Shown here one piece after another: positions 8,820 to 18,166 of a stretch of DNA of 54,002 nucleotides; within the stretch, counting starts at the first letter, position 1, and every line of letters begins with the position of its first letter. Location: NCBI GenBank assembly GCA_020832225.1, contig JAFIFA010000018.1, positions 1 through 54,002 on the forward strand. The letters run 5' to 3'. Position numbers and translations under genes: made by a program. The notes under the pieces were generated by a model. It saw only the letters and a list, made by a program, of their open reading frames with translations. It was not told the DNA's origin and made no database searches. This DNA is from Balneolaceae bacterium (GTDB lineage Bacteria > Bacteroidota > Rhodothermia > Balneolales > Balneolaceae).

Positions 8820-9494
8820 TTAGATTCCGAAATATCTTGAAATACCGCTCAGAATAAACTGAACACTAATTGCAAGCGCAATGAAGCCCATCAAACGAGT
8901 CATTACATTGAGTCCCGTAGGGCCGATGTATTTGGCAGAAATTGGTGCAAGCCTGAGCAGAATGTAGGTGCTCACAACCACCAAAAAGATTGAGATACCG
9001 TTCACAACAAAATGGGAAATACCTTCAGCCTGTGTAGCGAAACCGATCACCACCGCAATACTTCCGGGCCCCGAGAGCAGTGGCAGAGCCAGCGGACTAA
9101 AAGAGATATCCTCTTTTTCGAGAGCGGCTGCCTCATCTTCATCAGTCAATTTTTTGCCTCCCTTTTCAGGGTTGAGCATCGAGTAGGCCGCGCGCATAAT
9201 AATCAATCCACCTGCAATTCGGATACCCGCCAAAGAGATTCCGAAAAAACTCAGGATATAGGTACCCAATAGTAGAAAAACGATCAAAACCCCAAACATG
9301 TATACAGAGGCCCTCTTTGCGGTCTGGATGCGCTCTCTCTCATCAAACCGATCCGTTAGGGAGAGAAATAGAGGCATGGCCGCCAATGGGTTTACAACTG
9401 AAAACAGGGAGGTAAAGCTAGCGAAAAGTAGTGCGCCTGCGCCAATGAGATAGGAACTCTGCTCAGGCATTGATTCTGCGATAATTTCAAACAT
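8820..9494 (-). CDS. MarC-family integral membrane protein
   Basis: A 224-aa inner-membrane protein with about six hydrophobic helices. The opening FTSLFSVVNPLAAMPLFLSLTDRF, the GxxIxxFFGISLAGIRIAGG region and LPLLSGPGSIAVVIGFA are typical of MarC (UPF0056). The name comes from the marC locus of E. coli, but a role in drug resistance has not held up and the family's function is unknown. A cytoplasmic acidic loop (DEDEAAALEKED, about residues 118-129) separates the halves. It is the first gene of the likely marC-dinB-symporter operon and is divergent from the GAF gene across about 150 bp. Confidence 0.85.
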   Translation of the reverse strand: MFEIIAESMPEQSSYLIGAGALLFASFTSLFSVVNPLAAMPLFLSLTDRFDERERIQTAKRASVYMFGVLIVFLLLGTYILSFFGISLAGIRIAGGLIIMRAAYSMLNPEKGGKKLTDEDEAAALEKEDISFSPLALPLLSGPGSIAVVIGFATQAEGISHFVVNGISIFLVVVSTYILLRLAPISAKYIGPTGLNVMTRLMGFIALAISVQFILSGISRYFGI

Positions 9495-9647
9495 AGCCCT
9501 AAAGTTAAGGATGATTTCATAGATAAGGAATGATCATTTGAAGGATATTCTTCTCTACCGAAACTTTTCTTAACTTTGGGACCGAATTTTCTGCTGCACG
9601 GATACGTTGTCCGAATAAGCTTAATCAACCAATCCCAAATACCCCCG

Positions 9648-10103
9648 ATGAACACCGAGTCTATCCTCAAAAAAGCCAAAGAAATTATTCACGGAGAAGG
9701 AAGCCGAGATGAGAAGCTTCAGTCCGTATGCGAACTTCTGGACCGGGAAGTGGAACTGTTCGACTGGACAGGCTTCTACCTCTCCGACCCGAACGAAGAG
9801 CGGATGCTTGAATTAGGACCATTCGTAGGCGAAGCAACCGATCATACACGTATACCATACGGTATAGGTATTTGCGGCCAGGCCGCAGAAACCCATGAGA
9901 CATTCGTGGTTCAGGATGTATCAAAGGCTGATAACTATCTCGCCTGCAGCGTTGACGTTAAATCGGAAATTGTTGTGCCCATAATGAAGAATGGAGAGTT
10001 TTTGGGCGAGTTGGATATAGACTCCAATACCAAAAATGCGATCTCACCCGAACTTACCCGGCTGTGTGAGGAGATCTGCGAAGAGCTGGCCCATATTTTC
10101 TGA
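9648..10103 (+). CDS. msrC: GAF-domain protein, probable free methionine-(R)-sulfoxide reductase
   Basis: 151 aa from the ATG at 9648; the frame opens earlier at 9576, but that extension is atypical. The single GAF domain resembles fRMsr (YebR/MsrC), which reduces free methionine-(R)-sulfoxide. From memory of E. coli MsrC, the key cysteines are C94 and C118, 24 residues apart. Here C76 (GICGQA) and C100 (YLACS) have the same spacing, followed by the matching SEIVVPI strand. The third cysteine (C84 in E. coli) is replaced by H66. The sequence supports fRMsr activity with an altered regeneration step, but a GAF sensor role is not excluded. Transcribed divergently from marC. Confidence 0.8.
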   Translation: MNTESILKKAKEIIHGEGSRDEKLQSVCELLDREVELFDWTGFYLSDPNEERMLELGPFVGEATDHTRIPYGIGICGQAAETHETFVVQDVSKADNYLACSVDVKSEIVVPIMKNGEFLGELDIDSNTKNAISPELTRLCEEICEELAHIF

Positions 10104-10277
10104 TCTATTTTTGATTTTGACCCCTCCCTCAGAACGCATTAAGGCCCAACTTTGTAATAAGTTTTAAAATCGGCACTATTTCTTGTCATTTATTGTATCA
10201 ATGAAGGTGAAATTCACGTAGTGCTTTGTACATTCTCCGATTAATACGGACTCACAAACAATCAAAATTCTATAGGG

Positions 10278-11516
10278 TTGAAAAAGATACTATTTAGTTC
10301 CGGGGCGATTCTATCACTACTGCTTGTAATCTCTTGCGGCTCTGACAATTCAGATCAGCGCCAGGGGCAATGGCCCGGAGGTCAACGCGGCGGACAAGCC
10401 ACCAGCGTTGAAGTTGTACCCGTACAGGCAGAGGCTATTTCAGAGCAGGTTCGCTCCTACGGCACCATTCGTGCACGCGATATGGTCACCATTACCCCCC
10501 AAATCTCAAACCGCGTTGTGCGTATTCATGTGGATCTGGGCGACAACGTAACTCAGGGACAACTGATGGCCGAACTCTACGACACTCCCTACAGGGATGC
10601 TATGGAACAGGCTCAGGCTCAGATTCGTCAGGCCCGCGCCACACTTGAACGAGATAGTACCCAGTTTGCACGTCAACAACAGCTCTACGATCGCGAATTA
10701 ATAAGCAGTTCCGAGTTTGACGAATTTCGAACCAACTACCTGAATAGCCGCTCACAGTATGAGTCGGCACGTGCGAGCCTCACTCAGAGCCGGGAAGACC
10801 TTGAAAACACCCGAATCAAATCTCCGGTTGATGGTGTGATTCTGAATCGTATGATATCTGAAGGCGATGTAGCCTCAACCGGTACCGCCATCTTTGAAGT
10901 AGCAAACCTTGTAGGTTTTGAAACCCGTGTTTTTCTGCCAATGTCTGATTGGGAACGCGTTCAGGTTGGCCAGGAGGTTTCGATGTCATTATCGAGCCGA
11001 AGCAGTGAGATTGCTACCGGTGTGGTATCCAGAAAGAGCCCCCAACTCAACGCCTCATCAGGGCTTGGTGAGGTTGTAGTTACCCTCACAGAGGCCGCAT
11101 CTTCCGTTCATCAGGGCGCCTTGGTTCAGTCCAGAATTAACCTGGAGACTCGCGAAGGTGTTGTAGTAATTCCACGCTCGGCGATGGTTGAGAAGGTTGA
11201 TACATATATCGAACCCGAAACCGGAACGATTGAGCTTGAGCGAACCTATTCAGCTTTTGTGAATCAGGGCGACTCCATTGCGGTTCGCAGAACCCTTACC
11301 TTGGGCATTCAGCAGGGCGACAGAATTGAGATCCGTGATGGCCTTGAGCCGGGTGAAGGGCTCATTGTAACCGGTCACAGAAATCTTGAAGATGGTGCCA
11401 GAATCCGTGTAGCTGGCAGTGAAAGAAACAGACCGGAGAACATCTCCGGAGAACAGATTGAACAGATGCGACAACAGCGCGGCGGCCAAGGTGGCGGACG
11501 TTCCAGTAGCAATTAG
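10278..11516 (+). CDS. RND efflux periplasmic adaptor (membrane fusion) lipoprotein
   Basis: The 412-aa adaptor starts with TTG at 10278 and a lipoprotein signal peptide ending LLLVIS-C20, so it is anchored by lipid. A barrel-sandwich half motif (VVRIHVDLGDNVTQGQLMAEL), a long alpha-hairpin (about residues 105-170, rich in Q, A and R), the second half motif (IKSPVDGVILNRMISEGDVAS) and a beta-barrel follow, as in AcrA/MdtA. The tail is Gly/Arg/Gln rich (MRQQRGGQGGGRSSSN). It would link the two RND pumps encoded downstream to an outer-membrane channel. The first pump gene starts 32 bases after its stop. The start codon and the missing strong ribosome binding site suggest modest expression. Confidence 0.9.
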   Translation: MKKILFSSGAILSLLLVISCGSDNSDQRQGQWPGGQRGGQATSVEVVPVQAEAISEQVRSYGTIRARDMVTITPQISNRVVRIHVDLGDNVTQGQLMAELYDTPYRDAMEQAQAQIRQARATLERDSTQFARQQQLYDRELISSSEFDEFRTNYLNSRSQYESARASLTQSREDLENTRIKSPVDGVILNRMISEGDVASTGTAIFEVANLVGFETRVFLPMSDWERVQVGQEVSMSLSSRSSEIATGVVSRKSPQLNASSGLGEVVVTLTEAASSVHQGALVQSRINLETREGVVVIPRSAMVEKVDTYIEPETGTIELERTYSAFVNQGDSIAVRRTLTLGIQQGDRIEIRDGLEPGEGLIVTGHRNLEDGARIRVAGSERNRPENISGEQIEQMRQQRGGQGGGRSSSN

Positions 11517-11548
11517 TCATCTCTGCACCGATCTCAATCTGATTCACC

Positions 11549-14500
11549 ATGAAAAATCTCCCAAAATTAGCGGTAAACAGGCCCATCACCTTTATGATGC
11601 TGAGTCTCATCCTGATCGGCTTTGGCCTCTATGGACTCAACAACCTTCGCCTGAATCTATATCCTGACGTAACCTTCCCTACGATTACCGTCTACACTAC
11701 CTATGAAGGTGTGGCTCCGGAGGATATGGAGGCGCTCATTACCCGTCAGGTTGAGGAGCAGGTGGGCAGTATTTCAGGGGTACGACGTGTTCGTTCCCTG
11801 TCAAGCCAGGGAGCCTCTGTCGTCAAACTCAATTTCAACTGGGGTACCGATCTCTTTGTGGCTGAAACAGAGGTTCGTAAGCAGCTCGATATGATTCGTC
11901 GCGGTCTGCCTGATGAGGTGGATCAACCCATTGTCTTCTCCTACGATCCCAATGATGAACCGGTGGTTGTGCTGGCGCTCACGTCCGACAACCGCAGTCC
12001 CAGGGAGCTTCGAACCATCGCTACAAGGCAGCTGGAGCAGCGTATTGAACGCCTACCCGGTATCGCCTCAGCTGAAACAGCGGGAGGTTTCGATCGTCAG
12101 ATAAATGTACGGGTAAGCAATGCCCAGATGCGCTCCTACAATCTGGATGTAAGCGACATCTCCAATCGAATACAGCAAGAAAATGTACAGGTACCGGCCG
12201 GTGAGCTCACCGAGGGGGAAACCGTCTTCTCGCTGAGAACCATCGGCGATTTCCGGAATATCGAGGAGATCAGGAACAGCATCGTCGCCGTAACCGATGA
12301 CGGGGCCCCGGTCTACCTGAAGGATGTAGCCTGGGTAGAGGATGGCATCGCACAGCCAATCGGCAATGTACGTGTTCAGGGCAGCGATGGCGTTATCATG
12401 AATATCTACAAACAGAGCGACAGCAACGTGGTGGGTGCCGCAAATGGCGTGGTTGACAACCTCGACGACATGCGCTCTATCTTGCCCTCCGATGTGAGCC
12501 TGGAGGTACTCACCAACCGTGCCGACTTCATCAGCATGTCGATCAATAACCTGATCATGACAGGGCTGCAGGCGGTATTTTTGGTGATCCTAATGCTTCT
12601 GCTTTTTCTCAGAAGCGGGCGTTCGGCCCTGGTGGTGGCAATCACCATACCGATCTCGATTATCGCCACCTTCAGTATCATGGATTTCTCCAATGTGAGT
12701 CTCAACATTATCTCACTCAGTGGTCTTACACTGGCCGTGGGATTGGTGGTGGATAACGCCGTTGTGGTACTCGAAAATATATTCCGCTTTAAGGAGGATG
12801 GTGCCAGCGGTAAAGATGCCGCCATACAGGGCGCCCAGGAGGTGGCCACGCCGGTTATCGTATCCACCCTGACTACACTGGTGGTCTTCCTGCCGATACT
12901 ATTTGTACCCGGTATTGCCGGTCTGCTCTTTGGGGATCTGGCACTTACCATTTCATTTGCGCTGATTGTATCCGTACTGGTTGCCATTACATTGATCCCT
13001 GTGCTCAGTTCAAGATTTTTTGAGAGCGAGCTGATCACGGCCGACAAAAAAGATCCGGCCGCAAACCTCTTTAAAAAACTACTGGTCTGGAGACGCCAAA
13101 ATGTCTATACCCGGATTGCTTCACTCCCACTTTTTGCTCTCTATTTCATTATCTGGCCCTTTCTAAAGCTCTATGCATGGCTGGCTAAATCGACCAAGTC
13201 GGTTTTTGCCGACAGAGTAGGACCTGCCCTTGGACGACAGTTCGACAGGCTTGAAAATGGCTATAAGTCAATGCTCGACAAGAGCCTTAAGAAGAGTGGA
13301 TTAATCGTATTGGGAGCATTTCTGCTGCTGGTGGGATCTATACCGATCTTCTATGTACTTGGCGGCGAGTTTTTCCCTCAGGTCGACGAAAACTTTATCA
13401 TCCTGGAGGTTCAGCGTGAACCGGGCGTAAGTCTGATGGAGCTTGAACGATCAATCATTCAGGTCGAAGATAAAATCAGGCAAGAGGTACCGGAAGCAAG
13501 GCTTGTCGTTTCTGATTATGGTGATAAAATAGGAATTGAGGGTGCCGACAATCCGGGTGGTAACCACGGCCGGGTTCGCATCGAACTGGTGCCTGTTGAA
13601 CAGCGCTCACGCAGCCAGATGCAGATCACAGCTTCCCTGCTTGAAAGAATGGATGACATTCCCGGAGCCAACATCAGGGAGGTTCAGGAAGATCCGCTCA
13701 GCCCGGATGGTGAAACCGGCCTTATCGTGCAGATCTACGGTTTTGATCAGCAGGTAAAACAGACTCTGGCCAACGGTGTAATGGAGCGGCTGCGAAGTAT
13801 TGACGGAATTGTGAATGTATTCAGTACAGCAGATCAGGGAAGGCCTGAACTACGTGTTGAGATGGATCGTGAACGGATTGCACGCGTGGGCATGAACACC
13901 TCACAGGTGGCTTCTGCACTTAGCAATGCGGTTCAGGGCTCGGTTGCCACCTCATTTGTAGATCAGGGGCTTGAGTTTCAGGTTCTGGTTGAGGTAGACC
14001 CAATCGATCGCGCCCAATCCACAGCACTTGAGGATCTTCAGATCAAAACCCCGAACGGAGAGTGGATGCCGCTCAGAAACCTGGCCCGTATAGAGCGCTT
14101 TACCGGGCCATCCAACATTCTGCGTGTTAACCAGGAGCGGATGGTTGAAGTGGAAGCCGATCTGGGTAATTTGGACCTCCGATCTGCAACAGAGCTCGCC
14201 GAAGCTGCACTCTTGGGGATAGACTGGCCGGAGGGGTATCGGTTTGAACTTGGTGGTTCATCAGAGGAGCAGCGCGAATCGTTCTACTTCCTGATGATCG
14301 CCTTTTTGGTGGCCGGTGTCTTGACCTACATGGTGATGGCCTCACAATTTGAGAGCCTGGTTGAACCGTTTATTATTATTGTAACGATCCCTCTCGCCCT
14401 CACAGGTGTACTGTTGATGCTTTGGATCACATCAACACCGGTTAGCGTGACGGCGATGGTTGGGTTGGTGCTCCTTACCGGTATCGTGGTGAACAACGGT

Positions 14501-14824
14501 ATTGTGATGATTGACTATATTAAGATATTGCAGTCGCGCGGACAGAATCGCCATGAAGCGATCGTGAATGGAGCCGGACGTCGTCTGCGACCTATTTTGA
14601 TGACCGCTTTTACCACCATCCTCGCGATGGTACCGCTGGCGCTTCAACTTGGAGCCGGCGCTGAAACATGGAGTCCGATGGCACGAGCCGTTATCGGTGG
14701 CCTCACAATGAGTACGATACTGATGCTTTTTGCAGTGCCGTGTATGTACTACATCATAAACGGCTGGGTTGAACGAGCCGGTTTTGATGCGGTACACAAG
14801 GAAGATCCGCTACTTGAGAAGTAG
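11549..14824 (+). CDS. RND-family efflux pump, inner-membrane subunit 1
   Basis: A 1091-aa proton-driven exporter of the AcrB/HAE1 type, with one N-terminal helix, two large periplasmic loops and two blocks of helices. The proton-relay segment of TM4 reads GLVVDNAVVVLENI with D402. The second aspartate of AcrB is asparagine here, as in SwrC-like pumps. The periplasmic entry region carries the usual PDVTFPTITVYTTYEGVAPEDME. A cytoplasmic insert around residues 500-560 (including KKLLVWRRQNVYTRI) accounts for the extra length over AcrB (about 1049 aa). Second gene of a tightly spaced adaptor-pump-pump operon. Substrate is unknown. Confidence 0.92.
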   Translation: MKNLPKLAVNRPITFMMLSLILIGFGLYGLNNLRLNLYPDVTFPTITVYTTYEGVAPEDMEALITRQVEEQVGSISGVRRVRSLSSQGASVVKLNFNWGTDLFVAETEVRKQLDMIRRGLPDEVDQPIVFSYDPNDEPVVVLALTSDNRSPRELRTIATRQLEQRIERLPGIASAETAGGFDRQINVRVSNAQMRSYNLDVSDISNRIQQENVQVPAGELTEGETVFSLRTIGDFRNIEEIRNSIVAVTDDGAPVYLKDVAWVEDGIAQPIGNVRVQGSDGVIMNIYKQSDSNVVGAANGVVDNLDDMRSILPSDVSLEVLTNRADFISMSINNLIMTGLQAVFLVILMLLLFLRSGRSALVVAITIPISIIATFSIMDFSNVSLNIISLSGLTLAVGLVVDNAVVVLENIFRFKEDGASGKDAAIQGAQEVATPVIVSTLTTLVVFLPILFVPGIAGLLFGDLALTISFALIVSVLVAITLIPVLSSRFFESELITADKKDPAANLFKKLLVWRRQNVYTRIASLPLFALYFIIWPFLKLYAWLAKSTKSVFADRVGPALGRQFDRLENGYKSMLDKSLKKSGLIVLGAFLLLVGSIPIFYVLGGEFFPQVDENFIILEVQREPGVSLMELERSIIQVEDKIRQEVPEARLVVSDYGDKIGIEGADNPGGNHGRVRIELVPVEQRSRSQMQITASLLERMDDIPGANIREVQEDPLSPDGETGLIVQIYGFDQQVKQTLANGVMERLRSIDGIVNVFSTADQGRPELRVEMDRERIARVGMNTSQVASALSNAVQGSVATSFVDQGLEFQVLVEVDPIDRAQSTALEDLQIKTPNGEWMPLRNLARIERFTGPSNILRVNQERMVEVEADLGNLDLRSATELAEAALLGIDWPEGYRFELGGSSEEQRESFYFLMIAFLVAGVLTYMVMASQFESLVEPFIIIVTIPLALTGVLLMLWITSTPVSVTAMVGLVLLTGIVVNNGIVMIDYIKILQSRGQNRHEAIVNGAGRRLRPILMTAFTTILAMVPLALQLGAGAETWSPMARAVIGGLTMSTILMLFAVPCMYYIINGWVERAGFDAVHKEDPLLEK

Positions 14825-14909
14825 ATAGCCAGGGTGCGGGATCACAAATGAACCTGCACCGCTGATTTTATTTACCGGCCCTCGTGGCCTCAACAAAAAC
14901 CGGTTTGTC

Positions 14910-17900
14910 ATGAAAAAAATTACCATCACGGAAAAGATCCTGAAAAGGCCCGTAACAGCGATTATGATGTCGCTGCTTGTGATCGGCTTTGGAGTCTTCT
15001 CCCTGCTAAACCTGAAGGTAAACCTCTACCCCTCCTTCAATATTCCCGTGATGGCTGTTTCGGTGAACTACTCCAATGTAGCGCCGGACGATATGCTTCG
15101 TCTTGTGGTTGAACCGATTGAAGCCGTGGTGATGGGGGTTGAGGGTGTGGAATCGCTCGATTCCAATGTACGCCGTGGTGGTGCCTTCATGATTCTCCGA
15201 CTGGCACCCGATACCGACATCATGGTTACCGAACAGAAAGTGAGGGAAGCCGTTGAACGAATTCGCGGACAGCTCCCCACCGAGGCCAATGAACCCTTTA
15301 TCTTTCAGTTTGATCCCGATCGAGCCCCAATTATGCGGCTTAGCGTTGAGTCTGAACAGCTCGGCCTTGATGAACTGCGTCAGCTCTCACTCGAATTTAT
15401 TGAACCCCGTTTTGAACGTATTCCAGGTGTAGCCTCAGCGGAGACCAGGGGCGGACTCGATCGTAATGTCTACGTCGATCTCCTTCCGCAGTCGATGGCC
15501 CAGCACCGCCTGTTGCCCAATCAGGTACTCAGTGCTATTCAGGGAAATAATGTTCAGCAGCCGGTTGGCAGCCTCGTTGCCGACCGTACCAGCTACAGCA
15601 TCCGCGCTCAGTCTATGTACACCAGCGTGGATCAGATTGGTGAGACCATTGTAAGAATGAACGACGACGGTGTTCCGGTACGCGTCAGCGATGTCGCGAT
15701 TGTGAGGGACGACTACGATGAGATCCGAAATATCGTTGAGATCAACGGAAGGAACAGCGTCACGGTTGAGGTTCAGAAGCAGTCTGATGCAAACACTCTC
15801 GAGGTGGCACAGTCGGTAATTCGAACCATGCAGGAGTTCGCCCCCAACCTCCCCTCCGGCGTTACCATGCAGGTGCTGAACAACGAAGGGCAGTTTATTG
15901 AGGACTCCATCTCTAATCTGGCGCAATCGGCGCTGATCGCCCTTGTTGTTGTTATTCTGATTCTGCTGCTCTTTATGGGTGGATGGCGAATCGCTTTTGT
16001 GGTTGCGATGAGTATTCCGGTCTCTCTCACTGCCACCTTCGCATTCATGTACTTCCTCGATATCACCCTGAACATTATCTCCATTACCGGACTGGCACTG
16101 GCTATAGGACTTTTGGTTGATAACTCCATTGTGGTTTCGGAGAGCATCGCACATCAGCTTGAAAAGGGAAAAAACAGATTCCAGGCAGCGCTCGACGGCA
16201 CCAACGAAGTGGGCGGTGCCCTGCTCGGATCCACGCTCACCACACTGGCGGTATTTATTCCGCTGATGGGTCTCTCCGGCTTTCAGGGCTCCGTTGCGCG
16301 TGATCTGTCGCTAACGATCTCCATCGCCATTACAAGCTCATTCCTTGCCTCCATCATTCTGATTCCGGTTCTCGCATCCCTGGTTCTGAAACGGGATGAA
16401 TTTCTGAAACGAAACTTTACCTTCGCTTGGATTAAGAGCCTCGAGGAGAACTACATCTCCATTCTGAACTGGATTCTGAGAAGAAAGTATGTGATTACGG
16501 TCACCGTTATCGCCATCATCTTTGGTGCAGGCTGGCTCTTCTCCGATATTGAAAAGGAGTTCTTCCCCGAAACCGACGAAGGACAATTTGACCTGCGGGT
16601 TGAACTGCCAGCGGGAACCAATCTGGCTACCACAGCAGAGACCCTGCGCGACTACACGCAGAAGCTGCTTGAATCATCCGACGTGCAGACCGTGATTACC
16701 AATATCGGCCGACGTGGTCGTAGCACCCTCACCAATGCCGGTACGCTCAGCATCACACTTGTGGATGAACGTGAGCGTGAAGAGACTACGGTTGATATCG
16801 CTTCCCGTCTTCAGGATGAGCTGAAGGAACCGGACATCGAAATTGAAATCGCCAATCTGGGCGGCGGTGGTGGTATACCAATGGGACGAGGTGGCTGGGG
16901 CGGCCGTGGCATCCGTGTGAGCCTGATCGGCCCCGATGTGGAGATGCTGCAGCGGCTTACACTCGAACTGGAAGAGGAGCTTAGCGACGATCCAATGGTC
17001 ATTAACGTAAGTAACCCAAGGTCGCGCCCAATGCCGGAGCTGATCTATCAGCTCGACAGAAATCGTATTAGCCGAACCGGTGTTACCACGCAAAGCATTG
17101 CAAGTAACCTAGGTACGCAGGCACGCGGAAACCGGGCCGGTTTCTTTCGTGAAGATGGTCGAGAAATTCCGATTCAGGTTCGTAATGAGCGTGAACAGTT
17201 TCAGAACAGGGATGACCTGTTCTCCCTTGAGCTGGCGCAGTTTGAAGATCAGCGAATCCAGGTTTCCGGATTGGGTGAATTTGTACCGATTGAAGGGCTC
17301 AGTACAATCACCCGACGTGATCGTGAAACCCTTCTCGATGTGATGGTGATGGTACGTGGCGATATGGCCGAATATCAGGAGAAGGTGGAAAACATCCTTC
17401 AGAACCAAATCAATATGCCCGATGGCTATCGCTATGAGTTTGGCGGATCCGTATTTGCTCAGCAGGAGAGCTCGAATGAGGTGATGATTGCGGTCTTCCT
17501 TGCGCTGCTGCTCACCTATATGGTAATGGCATCGGTTTTTGAAAATCTCCGCGACCCATTCATTGTGATGTTCTCTGTACCACTCGCTTTCTTTGGGTCA
17601 CTCCTCTTTCTCTATATAACGGGAACACCACTCAGTGTACCGGCCTATATCGGTATTGTGATTCTGATTGGTATTGTGGTGAATAACGGGATTGTATTGG
17701 TAGACTATATTCATCAAAACACCAGTGGGCGTGATGATTCCGATGACTATCTCGCACTCTTTCTGGAGGCGTGTAAGAGAAGAATGCGGCCGATTATTCT
17801 CACCGCACTTACCACCATCTTCTCGATGATTCCTCTGGCGCTTGAGTTTGGTGCAGGATCCGAAACCTGGAGCCCGCTTGCCCGATCGGTAATCGGCGGC

Positions 17901-18005
17901 CTTGCATTCGCTACCATCCTCACACTATTTGTGATCCCAACCGTGGTGATCGGAATCTCCGGTAAGCGTCGCAAGAAGATCAACAAGGTATTGAGCGGTA
18001 AGTAA
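14910..18005 (+). CDS. RND-family efflux pump, inner-membrane subunit 2
   Basis: A 1031-aa second RND pump, clearly diverged from the one just upstream rather than a recent duplicate. TM4 reads AIGLLVDNSIVVSESI with the relay aspartate D404, again followed by Asn. The porter domain holds a glycine-rich stretch (about residues 651-670, LGGGGGIPMGRGGWGGRG) not seen in the first pump. Two different pumps behind one adaptor recall MdtABC, where MdtB and MdtC form a mixed trimer; a mixed trimer here is inference. No TolC-like gene follows; the IS3 element begins 87 bases later. Confidence 0.92.
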   Translation: MKKITITEKILKRPVTAIMMSLLVIGFGVFSLLNLKVNLYPSFNIPVMAVSVNYSNVAPDDMLRLVVEPIEAVVMGVEGVESLDSNVRRGGAFMILRLAPDTDIMVTEQKVREAVERIRGQLPTEANEPFIFQFDPDRAPIMRLSVESEQLGLDELRQLSLEFIEPRFERIPGVASAETRGGLDRNVYVDLLPQSMAQHRLLPNQVLSAIQGNNVQQPVGSLVADRTSYSIRAQSMYTSVDQIGETIVRMNDDGVPVRVSDVAIVRDDYDEIRNIVEINGRNSVTVEVQKQSDANTLEVAQSVIRTMQEFAPNLPSGVTMQVLNNEGQFIEDSISNLAQSALIALVVVILILLLFMGGWRIAFVVAMSIPVSLTATFAFMYFLDITLNIISITGLALAIGLLVDNSIVVSESIAHQLEKGKNRFQAALDGTNEVGGALLGSTLTTLAVFIPLMGLSGFQGSVARDLSLTISIAITSSFLASIILIPVLASLVLKRDEFLKRNFTFAWIKSLEENYISILNWILRRKYVITVTVIAIIFGAGWLFSDIEKEFFPETDEGQFDLRVELPAGTNLATTAETLRDYTQKLLESSDVQTVITNIGRRGRSTLTNAGTLSITLVDEREREETTVDIASRLQDELKEPDIEIEIANLGGGGGIPMGRGGWGGRGIRVSLIGPDVEMLQRLTLELEEELSDDPMVINVSNPRSRPMPELIYQLDRNRISRTGVTTQSIASNLGTQARGNRAGFFREDGREIPIQVRNEREQFQNRDDLFSLELAQFEDQRIQVSGLGEFVPIEGLSTITRRDRETLLDVMVMVRGDMAEYQEKVENILQNQINMPDGYRYEFGGSVFAQQESSNEVMIAVFLALLLTYMVMASVFENLRDPFIVMFSVPLAFFGSLLFLYITGTPLSVPAYIGIVILIGIVVNNGIVLVDYIHQNTSGRDDSDDYLALFLEACKRRMRPIILTALTTIFSMIPLALEFGAGSETWSPLARSVIGGLAFATILTLFVIPTVVIGISGKRRKKINKVLSGK

Positions 18006-18054
18006 GAGGCTGGAAAGAATTATGGGGAGTGATTTATAGTTTCAGGACTCACCC

Positions 18055-18070
18055 TCCCGACGTCTCGGGA
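18055..18070. other. Short perfect inverted repeat after the RND operon
   Basis: TCCCGA (18055-18060) and TCGGGA (18065-18070) can form a small hairpin 50 bases after the stop codon of the second RND gene. There is no T-run, so it is at most a weak terminator. It lies just outside the left end of the IS3 element. Confidence 0.3.
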
Positions 18071-18166
18071 CAGGCTCTGCCCGGTCTGTTCCTGATTTAG
18101 GTTGACAGTTTTTGTGATTATTTACTGCTATTCCTGAAAGAGGTTAACAGTTTTCTGTTAAACAAG

